Below, one piece after another: positions 12,940 through 25,429 of a stretch of 64,000 bases of DNA. Position 1 is the first letter of the stretch. Each line of letters begins with the position of its first letter. Under the pieces are notes generated by a model. The model was not told where the DNA came from and did no database searches. It was given only the letters and a program-made list of their open reading frames with translations. The translations under genes and the position numbers were made by a program. The DNA comes from Metopolophium dirhodum (taxonomy: Eukaryota; Arthropoda; Insecta; Hemiptera; Aphididae): the NCBI RefSeq assembly GCF_019925205.1, contig NC_083568.1:8678393-8742392 (forward strand), read 5' to 3'.

Positions 12940-13165
12940 ACACCGGATCACCAGAACAATGGGAAACAAACATAGGTTAGGTAACAGCCTAGGGTTCCTG
13001 GGCTGTCCCTGCAAATTTTTGAAAGGCGCCGCTCAACCAAGTTTTAAGTCAGAAGGGATTTTTTTAAAAATAAATTTCTTTTATCTGCATACTTATCGTA
13101 ATAATTACTATTCACGTACAAAGATATGTTTGTTAAAATTAGGTACCTAATATCTTAATTTTGTT
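12940..13165. repeat. Probable transposon fragment
   Basis: A GC-richer patch (gggttcctgggctgtccc, gaaaggcgccgctcaacc) in AT-rich DNA, resembling degraded DNA-transposon ends. No coding remnant recognised. Confidence 0.3.
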
Positions 13166-13169
13166 AATA

Positions 13170-14344
13170 ACATGTATTGTCAAATACAAATACAATTGAT
13201 TTCATGACTTCTGAAAAACCTACTATAGAGATTTAAGACAGACGACGGCGGTACTGTAGGTACTCATCTGTTATTGGATCTTGTTGTTGAATTATTTTTA
13301 ATTTGTAGCTAGGTGGTGTAATCCAGAGCTGTAGATGAATAATATTTCTGAAGTTGAATTACTGCAATGACTGTAGTTTATTAATTGTAAATAGATAATT
13401 CAGACTTTTTTTAAATTATATAAATATTTCATTGGGGAGGGTGGGTCTTTAAAAAATACAGCCTTAATAAGATAGCGCTGGTTATTAGCTAGGCTGCTGC
13501 TGCGGATGAAGTCTAGTCACGCCTATGGGAAGAAATTAATTGTCCTCATAAGTTGTTATTTTATAATAGTAAATTCTTAACGTAGAAGTGTAGAACAGAG
13601 ATAATAGGTTAGCGGCAGTGCGGGGGCGTTCAAACTTTAAAGGAACTATTTCCAGTGATTTCGTTCCTTTTTGTGTGAATATTGGAATTCTGCTAGAAAA
13701 ACATGAATGATTATATTTGTTTTTTTTTCATTAATTTATTCATAAGTATAATTTAAATAATTTTTAGAGCAAACGTTATTATAATTTTTGTTTAAGAAAT
13801 TCAGTTAATATAATGATTAATGAACTTTTATATTAAACCCTTATTGTTTATACTACTAGACCAGAACTGTGTATAACAACAGCATTACGAGTGGCGTAAC
13901 AACATCTCGAAGTGATGGAGTCTGTTTTGACGACAAAATACAATAGTCTATACATCTAAATTAAAATATATTACCTTACAACCCCACACTACCATCATAT
14001 TGAGTAATCGAGTAATAAAGAATGGACAAGAAGCACCCTCTATGTTGTTACGGTACATACATAACCAATACATTCATACACGAATTGCTTGTCCAGTACT
14101 ATACGTACACACAATTTTAGGGCCAGGTCGCTATAGTAATTTGTGATTTCTTTTCGTTTTGTACTATTTTGTGAAAGTCAAAACTATACAAATATCATTT
14201 ATTAACTTATAAATTTTGAATTTACAATTTTACAACGTTGGTACTAGGTACCTAGTCTTACAACTCACAATATAGGTTAATGGACAATTTTGAATGTTTT
14301 AATAATCAAAGAAGTTTTTCGGGATTAACATAATGTTACTTATT
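13170..14344. other. No gene seen
   Basis: AT-rich sequence without open frames or recognised repeats. Confidence 0.5.
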
Positions 14345-15125
14345 AGCAAGCCCGGATTAAGGATTAATTGGGCCCCGGGACCTAACCATACACTTGGGCC
14401 CCCTTTCAACTTACACTTCAAAATAATTGTATCATTACGACTTTATATTATTGTATAATTTTTACTATACACAAAATATAGTATATAAAGAGTGTATCTT
14501 ATGGCATTGCACGCGGTTTTTTTTAACAATTATGGATCGATATTCGATGATATGGAATTTCGTTAAAACAAAAAAAGACGTGTTTCTTTATTTTTGACTG
14601 GCAATTTTTTTATAAAATTTTTAAACACGCAGTTGTACCAATAATAAAATTGACTTTATTTGATGGATCCTGGCAAAGCTTACTTTCTGAACATATTGAC
14701 AGTCAAATGATCAATTTTGGTTCGCTAGGTTAACTATGGTCCTCTAAAGTTTAGTATAATATGCATCAATACTTTTAACTGAAATACCTAATTTACAAGA
14801 GCTAAATAATTTTTTCTTATTACTTTTCTTATAACTACCATTTTATATACTTATATAGTTAAATCAGTAATCTAAAATGCTCAAAAAACAAAAAAAAAAC
14901 AAAATTGTTTGCAAACATAGTTTATTAGGTATTTATAGTAATTTTTCGTGATATAAAATTGAGAACAATTTTATTTTATAATAATTAATAATAATTTACC
15001 TACCTACCTACCTACAATATTTTTTTTTTTAAACTCGGACGCGTTAAAAAATATATTTTGGGGATAAAGATGGGCTCCCAAAATCAATGGGCCCCGGGAC
15101 CGTGCCCCCCCTTAATCCGCGGTCC
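14345..15125. mobile_element. Non-autonomous DNA element with GC-rich inverted ends
   Basis: The left end holds cggattaaggattaattggg followed by ccccgggac. The right end holds gggccccgggaccg and cccttaatccgcgg in inverse order. About 780 bp, AT-rich inside, no transposase. A target duplication was not found, so the superfamily is open (hAT-like termini are possible). Confidence 0.5.
15001..15018. repeat. CCTA microsatellite
   Basis: Short (tacc)n run: tacctacctacctacctac. Confidence 0.8.
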
Positions 15126-16677
15126 ATCCGAATTGCATGCCAAAAAAAAAAATATAAATTGAATGTCCAAATTGCTTGCAGTCTTTTGGAGGGGTATGTC
15201 CGAATAAAATGACTAAATAACTTACTTTTCCACTGGATGAACGGGATTTTGTTACATTACAATACAATATATAAAATATTGTAGAAGGTGACACCGTGAA
15301 TAATAAATATTAAATAAAACTATTTTTCTTCTTCATCAACAACAAAGGCCATTAGTTAATTAAAACTATTGTAGTTTAGGGTAATAAAGTGAGTGTATTT
15401 TACATATTTACATAGTATTTCAAATAAATAGTATTATTTTAAAATTTGGTGTTTTTTTTGATATTTCAGGCACACAATTTTACAATTTAAAATTTAAATA
15501 TACAATATATATAATAATAGTTCATAATAATAAAATATGTCAATATGGAAAATATATATTAATAATACTAATACCGGAAACATATTTTTTTGAATAATAA
15601 AATTGTAATAGCATTTTATAAAACAGTAAATATTAAAGGGGAATAGTTTAACATTATTCAGGGGCCTTACAATGAAAAATTACGTTACAATATAATAATA
15701 ATAATATTAATAATAATAAATTAAAAAAACAATAATAATAATAGTAGGTAATAATATTATAATAAATTATAAATTATAAAAGCTTATAAATTACGTGTGT
15801 GAAGTTGCCCCCCCCCCCCCATATCGGGCAAATCGATCGGGACCAATTGTAAGTTAAAGATATTCATTTGTAAGTATTTGTAAGTTGGTTTTCAGAGTTT
15901 GTAAGTTAAACCCTTATCCGTTGGTGTATTTCTCAAAATCCGCTCTAAGTGATAACTTTATAATAATTATATGATACTTCACCCATTCTCCTGAAAATCT
16001 GATTTTTCGACTGTAGTACCATACACTACCACGGGAAAACTAATTTTTATCTACATAATATCAAAGAAAATTGTTGAATAACATAAATCAAAACAATTCA
16101 TTAATGAAACTATAATATGTCAAAACAATTAATTAAACTAAGCTGTTAATACATTAATAATATTTAAAAATAATTGTGTTCGTTTTTTTATGAATATTTT
16201 TTTTTAACAAATATAGATTTTTTATCCGACTTATCAAATGTACATTTCTTTATTAAAAAGATTTTCTTAATGAATAGATTTTTTTGTCAAGTATAGATTT
16301 TTTAACTACCGTAGATTGAACGTAGATTTATAAAGTCAATTTTAAAATGCTTATTGCGATGAAATTAAGAAGTACTAAATTCAATAAACTAAATTAAATA
16401 GATTTTTTAATGTATATTTATACTTAATAATAAATTGATACTTTAAAATATTAAAGAATGACTAAAAAAAATTAACTAATTATCAATAAATACTTTAGAA
16501 TAGATATAATTTTAAAGACATTTTTTTATAATATGTCGTGTCCTAAGGTTTATGAATGTTCTGCACAGGAAAACACTGGATTACAGATCACATGTATACG
16601 GCTTTTTATCGATATGTTATCTTATATGAATTTTCCGCATTGGTTTTAAAGTAATTGTTTTTGAACAGATGTTACAT
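15126..16677. other. No gene seen; 3' flank of the zinc-finger gene
   Basis: AT-rich, with (aat)n-like tracts near 15690-15780 and a poly-C run near 15808-15820. Part of it is presumably the zinc-finger gene 3' UTR. Confidence 0.5.
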
Positions 16678-18124
16678 TTAGGAGGCCTTTTTATTGGTAT
16701 GTATCATTGTATGCCTTTTTAAAATTTTAGCAAGATAAAACCCTTTACCACAGATATCACATTTAAATTGCTTTTCTCTAGTATGAATTGATATAATATG
16801 AGTTTTAAGACTACATTTTACACCAAACGTTTTAGAACAAATGTCACATTTATAAGGCTTATCATCTGTATGTATTGATTTATGATATTTCAAATGGTGT
16901 CTTTGAGTAAACCTTCTATCACAGATATCACATTTATACGGCTTATCGCCAGTATGTGTTCTCATATGGAGAACCATATTTGGTTTACTATGAAATGTTT
17001 TTGAACAGATGTTGCATTTAAAAGGCTTTTCTCCGGTGTGTGTCTTTGTATGAACATTTAATCTTGACAAAAAAGAAAATCTACTATCACAGATATCACA
17101 TTTATACGGCTTATCACCAGTATGTGATCTCATATGGCTAATAATACCTGATTTAGAAGAAAATGCTTTTGACCATATGTCACATTTGAAAGGCTTTTCT
17201 CCGGTATGTATCATTGTATGAGTTCTTAAATGTTCTCCACGATAAAATAATTTTGAACAGTAATGACATTTAAAACGTTTTTCTCCAGTATGTGTTCTCA
17301 TATGGATTTTCATACTCGATTTTTTAGTCAATTCTATAGAACAGATTTTGCATTTAAAAGGTTTCTTATTTGTATGCTTCCATGAATGATCTTTCAGTGA
17401 TGATGCATGAGAAAACCGTTTATCACAGATATCACATTTAAAAGGTTTTTCACCAGTATGTGTTCTCATATGATTATGAGCACTTTTAGCTTCAGTAAAC
17501 CTTCTGTCACAGATATCACATTTGTACGGTTTTTCTCCAGTATGTGTCCTTGTATGTGCACTTAAATTTGGTTTCGTAGTAAATACTTTTTTACAGAAAT
17601 CACATTTGAAAGGCTTTTCTCCGGTATGTATCCTTGTATGACTTCTTAAACTTGCTGAAGAAGATAATGCTTTATCACAGATATCACATTTATATACTTT
17701 TTTTTTAGAATGTGTTCTCTTATGGATATTTAAATTTTTTTTATCACTAAATGTTTTATTACAGACGGTACATATAAAAGGGTTTTCTCCGATATGAAGC
17801 AGTAAGTGTTTCGTCAAATATGATTTCATATTATATGATTTCTTACAAATGTCACAAGCGAATGTCTCTTTGTTTTTACTGGTATGAATCTTCATATGAC
17901 TTGTCAAAAGTTTTTTTGAAATAAACGATAAATTGCAGATGTTGCATTTTTGATGATTATCCCGTAGGTTAGATCTATTGTCCGAACTCATAGGAGTGAT
18001 GAGCTTCGATGAATGGCTTTCGTTAAAAACGGTTCCTTCAAATTCACAGCCATCAATATTATCTTTTTCCACTTTAATTTCGGTATCAATTGTCGTGACT
18101 TCTTCTTCAGCTTGACAGATGGTT
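16678..18124 (-). CDS. C2H2 zinc-finger protein, 3'-terminal exon (15 fingers)
   Basis: This exon encodes the C-terminal 481 residues of a nuclear DNA-binding protein. An acidic N-terminal part (EEEVTTIDTEIKVEK) precedes 15 tandem C2H2 fingers joined mostly by TGEKPF/Y-type linkers, probably a sequence-specific transcription factor; its target is unknown. Finger 10 reads CDIW instead of CDIC (TGG near 17175), losing a zinc ligand, and finger 14 has H-x4-H spacing. The open frame runs on to 18189, but codons above 18124 (hydrophobic IIALYLIY) look like intron: a tttttag acceptor ends at 18125. Translation therefore enters in split phase from an upstream exon; 26123-26209 fits. ATG 18189 is probably not the true start. 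Confidence 0.85.
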
Positions 18125-18180
18125 CTAAAAAATAAAATTATTAAAACAATTATTACGTAAATTAAATAAAGGGCAATAAT

Positions 18181-18391
18181 TTGTGACAACTTGAGTCATA
18201 TCGCTCATGACCCGAGAGTCATGTGGTAGAGTTAGGTCACCCACCATGAACCGAGACCCAAAAATGTTGAAGCGTCGTGGATTTTTATATGGTCGAGAAT
18301 GAAGAGTCATAGTGGATGCTGGATAGTGGAATTCAACCCACATTAGATATCGGCACCCACGACACACCATGGCCCGATCGGTAATCCTCAA
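18181..18391 (-). repeat. Possible SINE-like insertion upstream of the zinc-finger exon
   Basis: A GC-richer island in AT-rich intron. On the minus strand it contains ggttcatggtgggtgacc, which resembles the internal control region of 5S rRNA (tggatgggtgacc). The 88-residue frame has no domain and is probably meaningless. Confidence 0.3.
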
Positions 18392-18959
18392 TTATAATTT
18401 ATAAGTATGCCTAATACATATTATTTTATGTTCGATATATTATAAAATTCGATGTTGTAGTAATAATAATACATTAAGATTTAATAACAGATACACATAT
18501 ATAAATTATATATTTATATATACGTTGAGTACTTTGCTTCACATAAGGTAACCTTGATCCCTATTAATAATATCACACACGTTAATATAAACAGAACGAC
18601 ACCTAAGAACTGATACGAGCCATATGTGAAGAGGAGACGTTACAAATGTAACACATTATTTACATAATTTTATATTTAAGTATTTAATTCACAAAACACA
18701 GTCGCGAAGATAACGCACACTAATGTCCTCCCGTCCACCTCAAACTTATCAATATTTCAAGCACCAGTCCTTCACCTAATCTGTAGAAAGACACACCCGG
18801 GTAGAGTTGCACATTCCAGGTAAGCGGAAACCCTCCACTCCCGAACCTATCGGACGGTATTTATATCAGTCAATAATGCAATAGTCAGAGTATTCAGGCA
18901 TTTCACGGATCAATATATCTGTCGCAGTTCATTGGGGAAATACTTAACGAACTTACTGC

Positions 18960-19545
18960 CTTTGCAGATGAGCAAAACATCTCGCTATCACATATGTCCT
19001 GGATCAATCTCTCTCGGAAAACAAAACCATCGGCAATGGATCAACTAACGTATACCATTACCAGCTGCCAAAACGAACGTTCCCGACGTTCTCTGGCATC
19101 GTTACTGAGCGGCAAGGCTTGGACGATCTGTAAAATTCCATTACGTCACATGCCTCGGATCTTCCAGACGTGGAAAGATTTGAGTTTCTAAAAACATCTC
19201 TCGTCGGTGAAGCGAAGACAGTCATAGACCATCTCTCGTTAACGTCCGCTAATTACCACAGTGCATGGGAAATACTGCGAGCTCAATCCGGGAACAAGAG
19301 AGACTTGGCAAGAACACACCGCAGCGTTAGACGAGCTGAACCTCACGACTCGTCTCAGTGGAGCTGAGTTTTAGTTCATATATTTGAGCAACATCTTGAC
19401 TATGAACTTCGAGCTCGTTGGGAGTTGATCCTCGGAGATAAACACCAACCGCAGCTGACCGAATTTATCAAATTTTTGGGTAGTCGCGTGCGGGCAGCCA
19501 CAGCGTGAGCGGGAGACTACTCTTCGGTTGGTCACGGTGTAGCTG
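18960..19545 (+). pseudogene. BEL/Pao gag remnant (DUF1759-like)
   Basis: Frames read QLPKRTFPTFSG, SDLPDVERFEFLKTSLVGEA and NYHSAWEIL, which is the standard order of BEL/Pao gag (LPK.. F.G, ..L.. F.YLK..L.G.A, ..Y..AW..L). An in-frame stop after GLDDL and frame changes show it is dead. Confidence 0.75.
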
Positions 19546-19734
19546 ACTTATTAAGAGTCAAATCTAAACCATCACCGTAAAAATATTCTCGTCAAACAGC
19601 GTCATCCAAAGGTATCGTAGCAGCTGCCAAATCCACGTCGAGCACAACCACTAGCTGCCCACAATGTAAACCAGCCCAATCAGTGCGAATTCTTCGAAAA
19701 CCAAAGTCCAAACGAACGGTTCCAAACGGCGAAG

Positions 19735-19860
19735 AAGCTTCAGTTATGCATCAATTGTTTGGGATCTAGGCATACGTCAGCGGCATGTCCATCAAGGTAT
19801 ACATATCAATCATGTAAGAAACAGCATCACTACTGCACTTCCCGGATGATACAACCACGA
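19735..19860 (+). pseudogene. BEL/Pao zinc-knuckle remnant
   Basis: Reads LCINCLGSRHTSAACPS and then a second Cys/His group SCKKQHHYC, the CCHC plus C..HH arrangement usual at the end of BEL/Pao gag. Confidence 0.65.
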
Positions 19861-20189
19861 GTGACTATGTTCCGTCAGTAGCTACGATGTTCACTGCTAC
19901 CCAAAGATTTCAGTCGATCTTACTTTCAATATTACTTGTTAGATACATTATCTGCGACCACTATTGGATACTGGGTCCCAGGTCAGTTTCATTACGAAGC
20001 AGTGTGCCGATCGCCTCTCAGTTTCCCGGCGTCGTTGCACCACAAAAATATAGATAAGATCCCATTCCCGAGCAGGTGCAAACAATGTGTCAGCGGTATC
20101 AAAGTGAAATTCAATACATACAACATTCGAAGATTTCTCGTCAACTAACCCCACGGATGGAGAAGCTCAATACGAACTCCGCGTCTTCT

Positions 20190-20500
20190 CAGACAACTCC
20201 GAAAACACTCGAGTCTTCTGCACGAACGCATCGGTTTACCCACTTGCTAATTGACGATGTTCACCGTCAGCACAAGCGCCCGGTAGCTACAACGCTGCAG
20301 TCCATCATCCAGCAACAATATTGGATCGTAGCCAGTCGTCAAGTTATAAAATCTCGTCTACGTCACTGTATTGCCTGTTCCCAAACTTGTCATCGAAAAA
20401 GTCCAGCCCGTATTGTGAAATTTGCCTAAATTCCGGTTGCAGCAAGTGAAGCCAATCATGGCAGTCGGAGTCGATTACGCTTGACCAATCATGTTAAAAC
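20190..20500 (+). pseudogene. BEL/Pao integrase N-terminal (H2C2) remnant
   Basis: Reads THLLIDDVHRQH, a QQYWIVASRQVIKSRLRHC run and CIACSQ, the His-His-Cys-Cys zinc-binding segment before the integrase core. Beyond it only VGVDYA, as at the core entrance, survives before a stop. Confidence 0.7.
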
Positions 20501-21043
20501 CATCGACCACACACAGCACTGGACCATGCCAAGCATACATAATAAACATCTTCGTCTGCATAGCCACAAAGGCGCCACATCTTGAACTTATCTCACTATT
20601 GTGAAAATTATTTATTAAAACCAAAATTATTCCAATATGCATAATTACTTTTGTGTAATTAACACTTTTCGGTTTGTAGCTTTTTGGATACAATGCGCAT
20701 CTAAGAAAAAAATATGAATGATAATGTACTTTAGCAGTACTTGGATATATTACATGGCATATATTTTGATTTCACTTGGTATATACATATAGTATTTAAT
20801 ACAATTATAATTTATAATTTTTAATTGTATATAAAGTATATCATGTAATATCTAAATAATTTCATATCAGAAATAATTTTTTAAATAAAATCATGTCACT
20901 AATGCACACTGTTGCCAATTGGCTAAAAACCCTTAAATAGGGATAAAAGGTATAATACAATTAAAATAGATTTTTTTAGTCATTTTTCCCTAATTCAGCG
21001 TTAAATTCTTATAATGAAATATTTTTTTTTAAATACCATGCAG

Positions 21044-21381
21044 TGTAACGGATAACATTCACTCCTGATCCTATCAGACGGTATTTAAGCCAATAGCGCA
21101 GTAGTCAGAGTACTCCGTCATTGCACTGATCAGTATACCTGTCGTAGTTCATGGTGCAATAGTCTGAGTATTCTGGTATTGTACCGACTGTCATACTGTT
21201 CGGTAGGTTCTATTTCCCCGTCGCGGTCGTGCGCACTTTTACTATCGTATCCCTATCAAAGTAAACTCAGTGTCTATTTACTCTGTTGTTGTCAAATAAA
21301 TAATTCGTCAGTGTGACAAAAAACCCAGTGTATATTTTTGCTAAGCTATAATTATTAGTGCAATAATTCTATTACGCTACA
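21044..21381 (+). repeat. 3' LTR of the BEL/Pao element
   Basis: Begins tgtaacg and ends cgctaca, giving TG..CA ends with imperfect inversion, and contains aaataaataatt as a poly(A) signal region. The match to 18836-18935 supports an LTR pair. Confidence 0.6.
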
Positions 21382-21394
21382 AGTATATTAATAT

Positions 21395-22190
21395 GCAATA
21401 ATTTAAAAAGTAGGTTACATAATAAAAGAAAAATTAATATCTAAAATTAAATACCAAATTTTTCTTTGCTCAAACTTTAATTGTACGTTTTGGTCAACAT
21501 TTTATTTCTATTTTAATTAATAATTAACTCATATGAGTTCATGTGAGAATCCATGTTCAGTTTAAATACTCAGAACAAATGGACATATTAATGGCACAAT
21601 TGTAATTATTATGAATAATTAAATAATTTTTATTACAGTTTATAGATCTGACATTTCTGAGTAGGTACACAAAATTGTTTGGAATTTTTTTGTTGAAAAT
21701 GTGTGTTTTTGCATGCTTCATTTGATGGTACTTAAAAAAAATTCCTCAGACTTAATATGTAAGTTATAGTCAAAAAACTTCAAAATGCTCGATTTTTGAA
21801 AATCGTGTTTTGAGTTTAAAATATTATGAATTGGAATTTATTTTTATTAAATGTGGATATTTTTATGCTCAACGTGTAGGTGAAATCTGAATTTACCTAC
21901 CTTACTTCCTTTTTAGTTATTGTTAATAAACCACGTAAACCCTACAGTTAATTTCATTGTGGTTTTTTTTTTACAATAACATAAACAGTAAGTAAGAAAG
22001 GTGAATTCTGGTGAATTCACATTGTGCATAAAAATACTAACATTTCCAGAAAATCTTTTAGGAAGTAAACTACATTTGTTCCTAAAGTTTTGATACGTAT
22101 ACCACTACATTTAAAGAATCAGCCATCTTAGCTCTCCCGGTGGATAATTCCTGCATGAAATGCCGTCAAAATATGACTAAAAAATGATTT
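21395..22190 (+). repeat. R2 interspersed repeat, long copy
   Basis: Contains tttgctcaaacttta, catatgagttcatgtgagaa, agatctgacatttctgagta, aaaatgctcgatttttgaaa and gaatcagcc. These modules recur at 7795-7945, 24840-25100 (inverse), 32640-33010 (inverse) and 33120-33480. Confidence 0.65.
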
Positions 22191-22323
22191 AATCAAACAT
22201 AGGAAGTGACTACATCAAGCCTATAATGATATATTTTGTAGTACCAAGAGAAATCACTATAATGCAAAATCGCCAACTGTAATTCTTGCTACCTATGAAA
22301 TGATCGTTACCTCTTTGAGCACC

Positions 22324-22861
22324 TGTTACGTACCCACGTATTAAGTAGTCATATATTAACTATGTACAGCGCGCCGCACGTTTCTAATAATATTTGACAC
22401 TATAACTAATAAGGCAATTAGTATAGTATAACATGCGGAGGTCGTTGCAAAAGCGTAGAGAAAACAATTAAACTATAGAAGGTGCCGTCACATACGTATC
22501 TTTCCTGGAAAGCCAACACCCATACGCAGGATACGAGTCGACCAGCATACCAAATACGAGACCCGAACTCTGTCTCATGACCGAGCTTAGCCACTACTAC
22601 AACCACCCACTCCAAAGGTCACAATCATATATATAGAAGCCCAGGACAAGAGCTCTTCAGACGGTTAGGGACATTCAGAGTCAGGTCGTAACACCACTCA
22701 CAGTTTATATTCTATCTTAAAGAGTCGTAACACCACTCTTTTACACCATATATTATAACATTGTATTTTTGTACTACGTTAATAAACATTCATCATACCT
22801 AGTACATCACGTATTCTATCTCTGCGTTGATGTATATATCGACGTCGGTTGGGACGTAACA
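22324..22861 (+). mobile_element. Solo LTR with target-site duplication
   Basis: 538 bp starting TGTTACGTaccca and ending tgggACGTAACA, a clear inverted TG..CA border. The flanks share CACC (22320-22323 and 22862-22865), fitting a 4-bp duplication. A TATA-like tatatata precedes gaagccc near 22635 and aataaa occurs near 22780. The class (Ty3/gypsy or other) is not decided. Confidence 0.8.
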
Positions 22862-23214
22862 CACCAATAAATAAGTTTCGTTGAGTAACCTGTATATCTT
22901 AAATCGTGCTGGCATTGAAACTAGTTTATAGGTCTGTGCGTGCTGGCGAAAATCATTTAATTATTTTATAATGTTATATTAAAAAAAGATTACAATATTT
23001 AGAATAAATAATAGAACCAAGACTTGTATTTTTAAATGAAATATTGAAACTAATGCAGTAATAGGTACAAACATTTATGTTTATAATATTATATTTATTT
23101 TTAAGGGGTTATATAACGACAACCACTACTACAATCTCGGAGGGAACTGATAAGGCTTCAATAACAAATTATAGTCGACAATATAGTTGTTTTATATGTC
23201 TATGGCATGAAGAT

Positions 23215-23697
23215 TAGAATAAGGAGAGGAATAAGCTGTGACAACATTTTATTTACATTTATAGCAAAAAACTAAAAAAAATGGAAACTAAATATGACCG
23301 TAAACAGCTCAAAACAAGTCGAAATATTTTGAAATTTTTATCATGTACCTATAGAAAATGCTAATAAAAACATTCAGTGAAAATATCATGTATCTACGGT
23401 AATTTGTTTAGAGTCACACCAAACCCCAAATTACATTTTGTCAAGATCGATTTTGCGTAAAAATTCCCGTTTTTCCTTAAATTATTTTTGTTTTTTCCAG
23501 CACTATTGCAAATACTGTGAATCTAGAATGAAATAACTAGATTCCTTTTCCAATCGAACAGGACACTGAAGTTGAAAATCGAAGCATTATTTAAACTACT
23601 TATCGTATACACACAAAAAAAATTTAATAAATTTAAAAAAATAAAATACACGTCATTGTAAAATCAATACATTCATCACTCTGCTCAGAATCTAAAA
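23215..23697 (+). repeat. R1 interspersed repeat
   Basis: Full order of R1 modules: cgtaaacagctcaaaacaag, aacattcagtgaaa, gattttgcgtaaaaattccc and the terminal gctcagaatctaaaa at 23682-23697. Confidence 0.75.
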
Positions 23698-24008
23698 TGT
23701 AAGCTATATAATATATCAGAAAGTGTTTATAAATTATATAAAAGAAAATTTTTTTAAAAATATTAATTAGGTATAAAAAAGTTATTTCATTACTAAGTTC
23801 CTTCTGTTACACCCTGCAGTATATTATTATAAATAGCATGCTACTAGATATTTAATACAACTACCTAGTTGCATGCCACATTTAGTTAGGAATCTAATTA
23901 ATTTTTTTTTATTGTTGATTTACGTTTTTATGGTTATAAACAAAGCGTTACGAAAATTAGTTAGGTAAAAAAGTTGTACCCATACCCAAAACATATCTAT
24001 GTTAAAAA

Positions 24009-24260
24009 AAACGGCAAAGTGCGAGTCGGACTCACGCACTAAGGGTTCCGTACCATCATCTATAAACATGTTGGCAACACTGCTTATATTATATATTCTA
24101 GGATTTTTAGTATTTGTTGTTATAGCGACAACATAAACATAATCTGTGAAAATTTCAATTTTCTAACTTTCATGGTTTATGAGATACAGCCAGGTGACCG
24201 ACGGACGGACAGCCTTAGTATAATAGGGTCCCGTCTTACCGTACAGAACTCTAAAAATTA
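24009..24260 (+). repeat. Widespread insect repeat (SINE / non-LTR 3'-end type)
   Basis: Starts aaacggcaaagtgcgagtcgg, then gcactaagggttccgtacca, tatttgttgttatagcgaca, tttatgagatacagcc, gacggacggacag and agggtcccgt. I recall almost the same text as a very common repeat in Lepidoptera and other insects. The exact class cannot be fixed without a repeat library. Confidence 0.65.
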
Positions 24261-24839
24261 AATGTTTATGCACCCAACCAAATGTGTGTCAATAAATTCA
24301 CTTTAGCTACCGGGTATTTTTTTAAAATGTTTGCAATATGTATTTCTACAAGTTAAGAACCATAATGGCGAAAAAAATTGCGGGAACCATTATTTTGGAA
24401 GGTATACGTTAAAAGCACAACATTCTACTTTACTACAGCGCCTAAGACGATTTCTTTTTCGTATTTTAATCAGCGGTGAAATCAGCGGTATATTTCTGTT
24501 TTACCAGACACCTTTTTTTTCGATTGTTTTATTTTAACGTATGTAGTTATAAGCATGCTGGAAACAGTTGTAAAGTCAGATATTGGCGGCCGTAACTCGT
24601 AAGAGTTTTGAAGTTTCAGCTATTTGATGTCCGAGACCTCCTTAAGGTGATTTTTCATAACAAGCCGATTTGATTAAATTGCCCGAGAGAGCGCAGAGAT
24701 CGAGTGACCACGCTTGGTGTATATGAAAATACTATAAATTTAAATTAGCTAAACCTACAACTTTAAAACTAAGTCTGACTAGATAGTACTGATTACGATA
24801 GATAAGATAGATACGTAAATAAATAATATTTCGATTAAA

Positions 24840-25100
24840 TTTTGATTTCGCCAACATTTTTAAAATATAAATATAAACATTTCCTAAAAAATTCCAAAAA
24901 TGTAAATGTTTGGCAATTTAAACTCAAAAACACGATCATTAAAAAATCAAATATTTAAGTTTTTTGACCATAACTACCAAATTAAGTTTGAATGGCATCA
25001 AATAAGGCATGCAAAATCATTCATATTGTAAAAAAAGTTCCGGAAAATCTATAATATCCTAGACAGTAAAGTACAGTGTTGTGCCCAAGCGCATAAACGT
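24840..25100 (-). repeat. R2 interspersed repeat, inverted fragment
   Basis: Reverse complement of about 21650-21850: aaacacgat, agttttttgaccataac and catcaaataaggcatgcaaa match the inverse copy. Confidence 0.6.
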
Positions 25101-25429
25101 AAAATCGCGAAACTTTAGAAGGACATTACTTCCATAATAAAGATTTCCGAAATTTTATTTTATACCAGTTCGATTATCTAGTATGTAATATAAAATATTG
25201 GTTAGAACTTAAAATTACTACTTAGACGAGTATACTCATACAATTAAAAAATGCTTAGGCCTAAGCTAGGTATTGCTTATAGATTATGCCTAATCTAGAT
25301 ATTGCATAAAATATTTACATCAAAATAAATAATATCCTTTTAATAGACAATTTTACCTTTAGTAGAGAATGCTTAAAATATAACTCTGTTTATATGAATA
25401 TAATTTTTTTATATAAATTTATGTCTATA

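Larger units (their letters stand above)
18830..21381 (+). mobile_element. Decayed BEL/Pao LTR retrotransposon
   Basis: In plus orientation it keeps an LTR-like segment (18836-18935), gag, zinc knuckle, integrase zinc-binding remnants and a 3' LTR (21044-21381). Protease, reverse transcriptase and RNase H are gone. 18836-18935 matches 21061-21155, sharing gacggtattta and tagtcagagta. All frames carry stops. It lies inside the proposed long intron of the minus-strand zinc-finger gene. Confidence 0.8.

Noticed and set aside
18125..18391. 88-residue minus-strand ORF as the zinc-finger N-terminus
   Set aside because: It lies in a SINE-like island upstream of the acceptor at 18125 and is in a different frame; no protein-like features.
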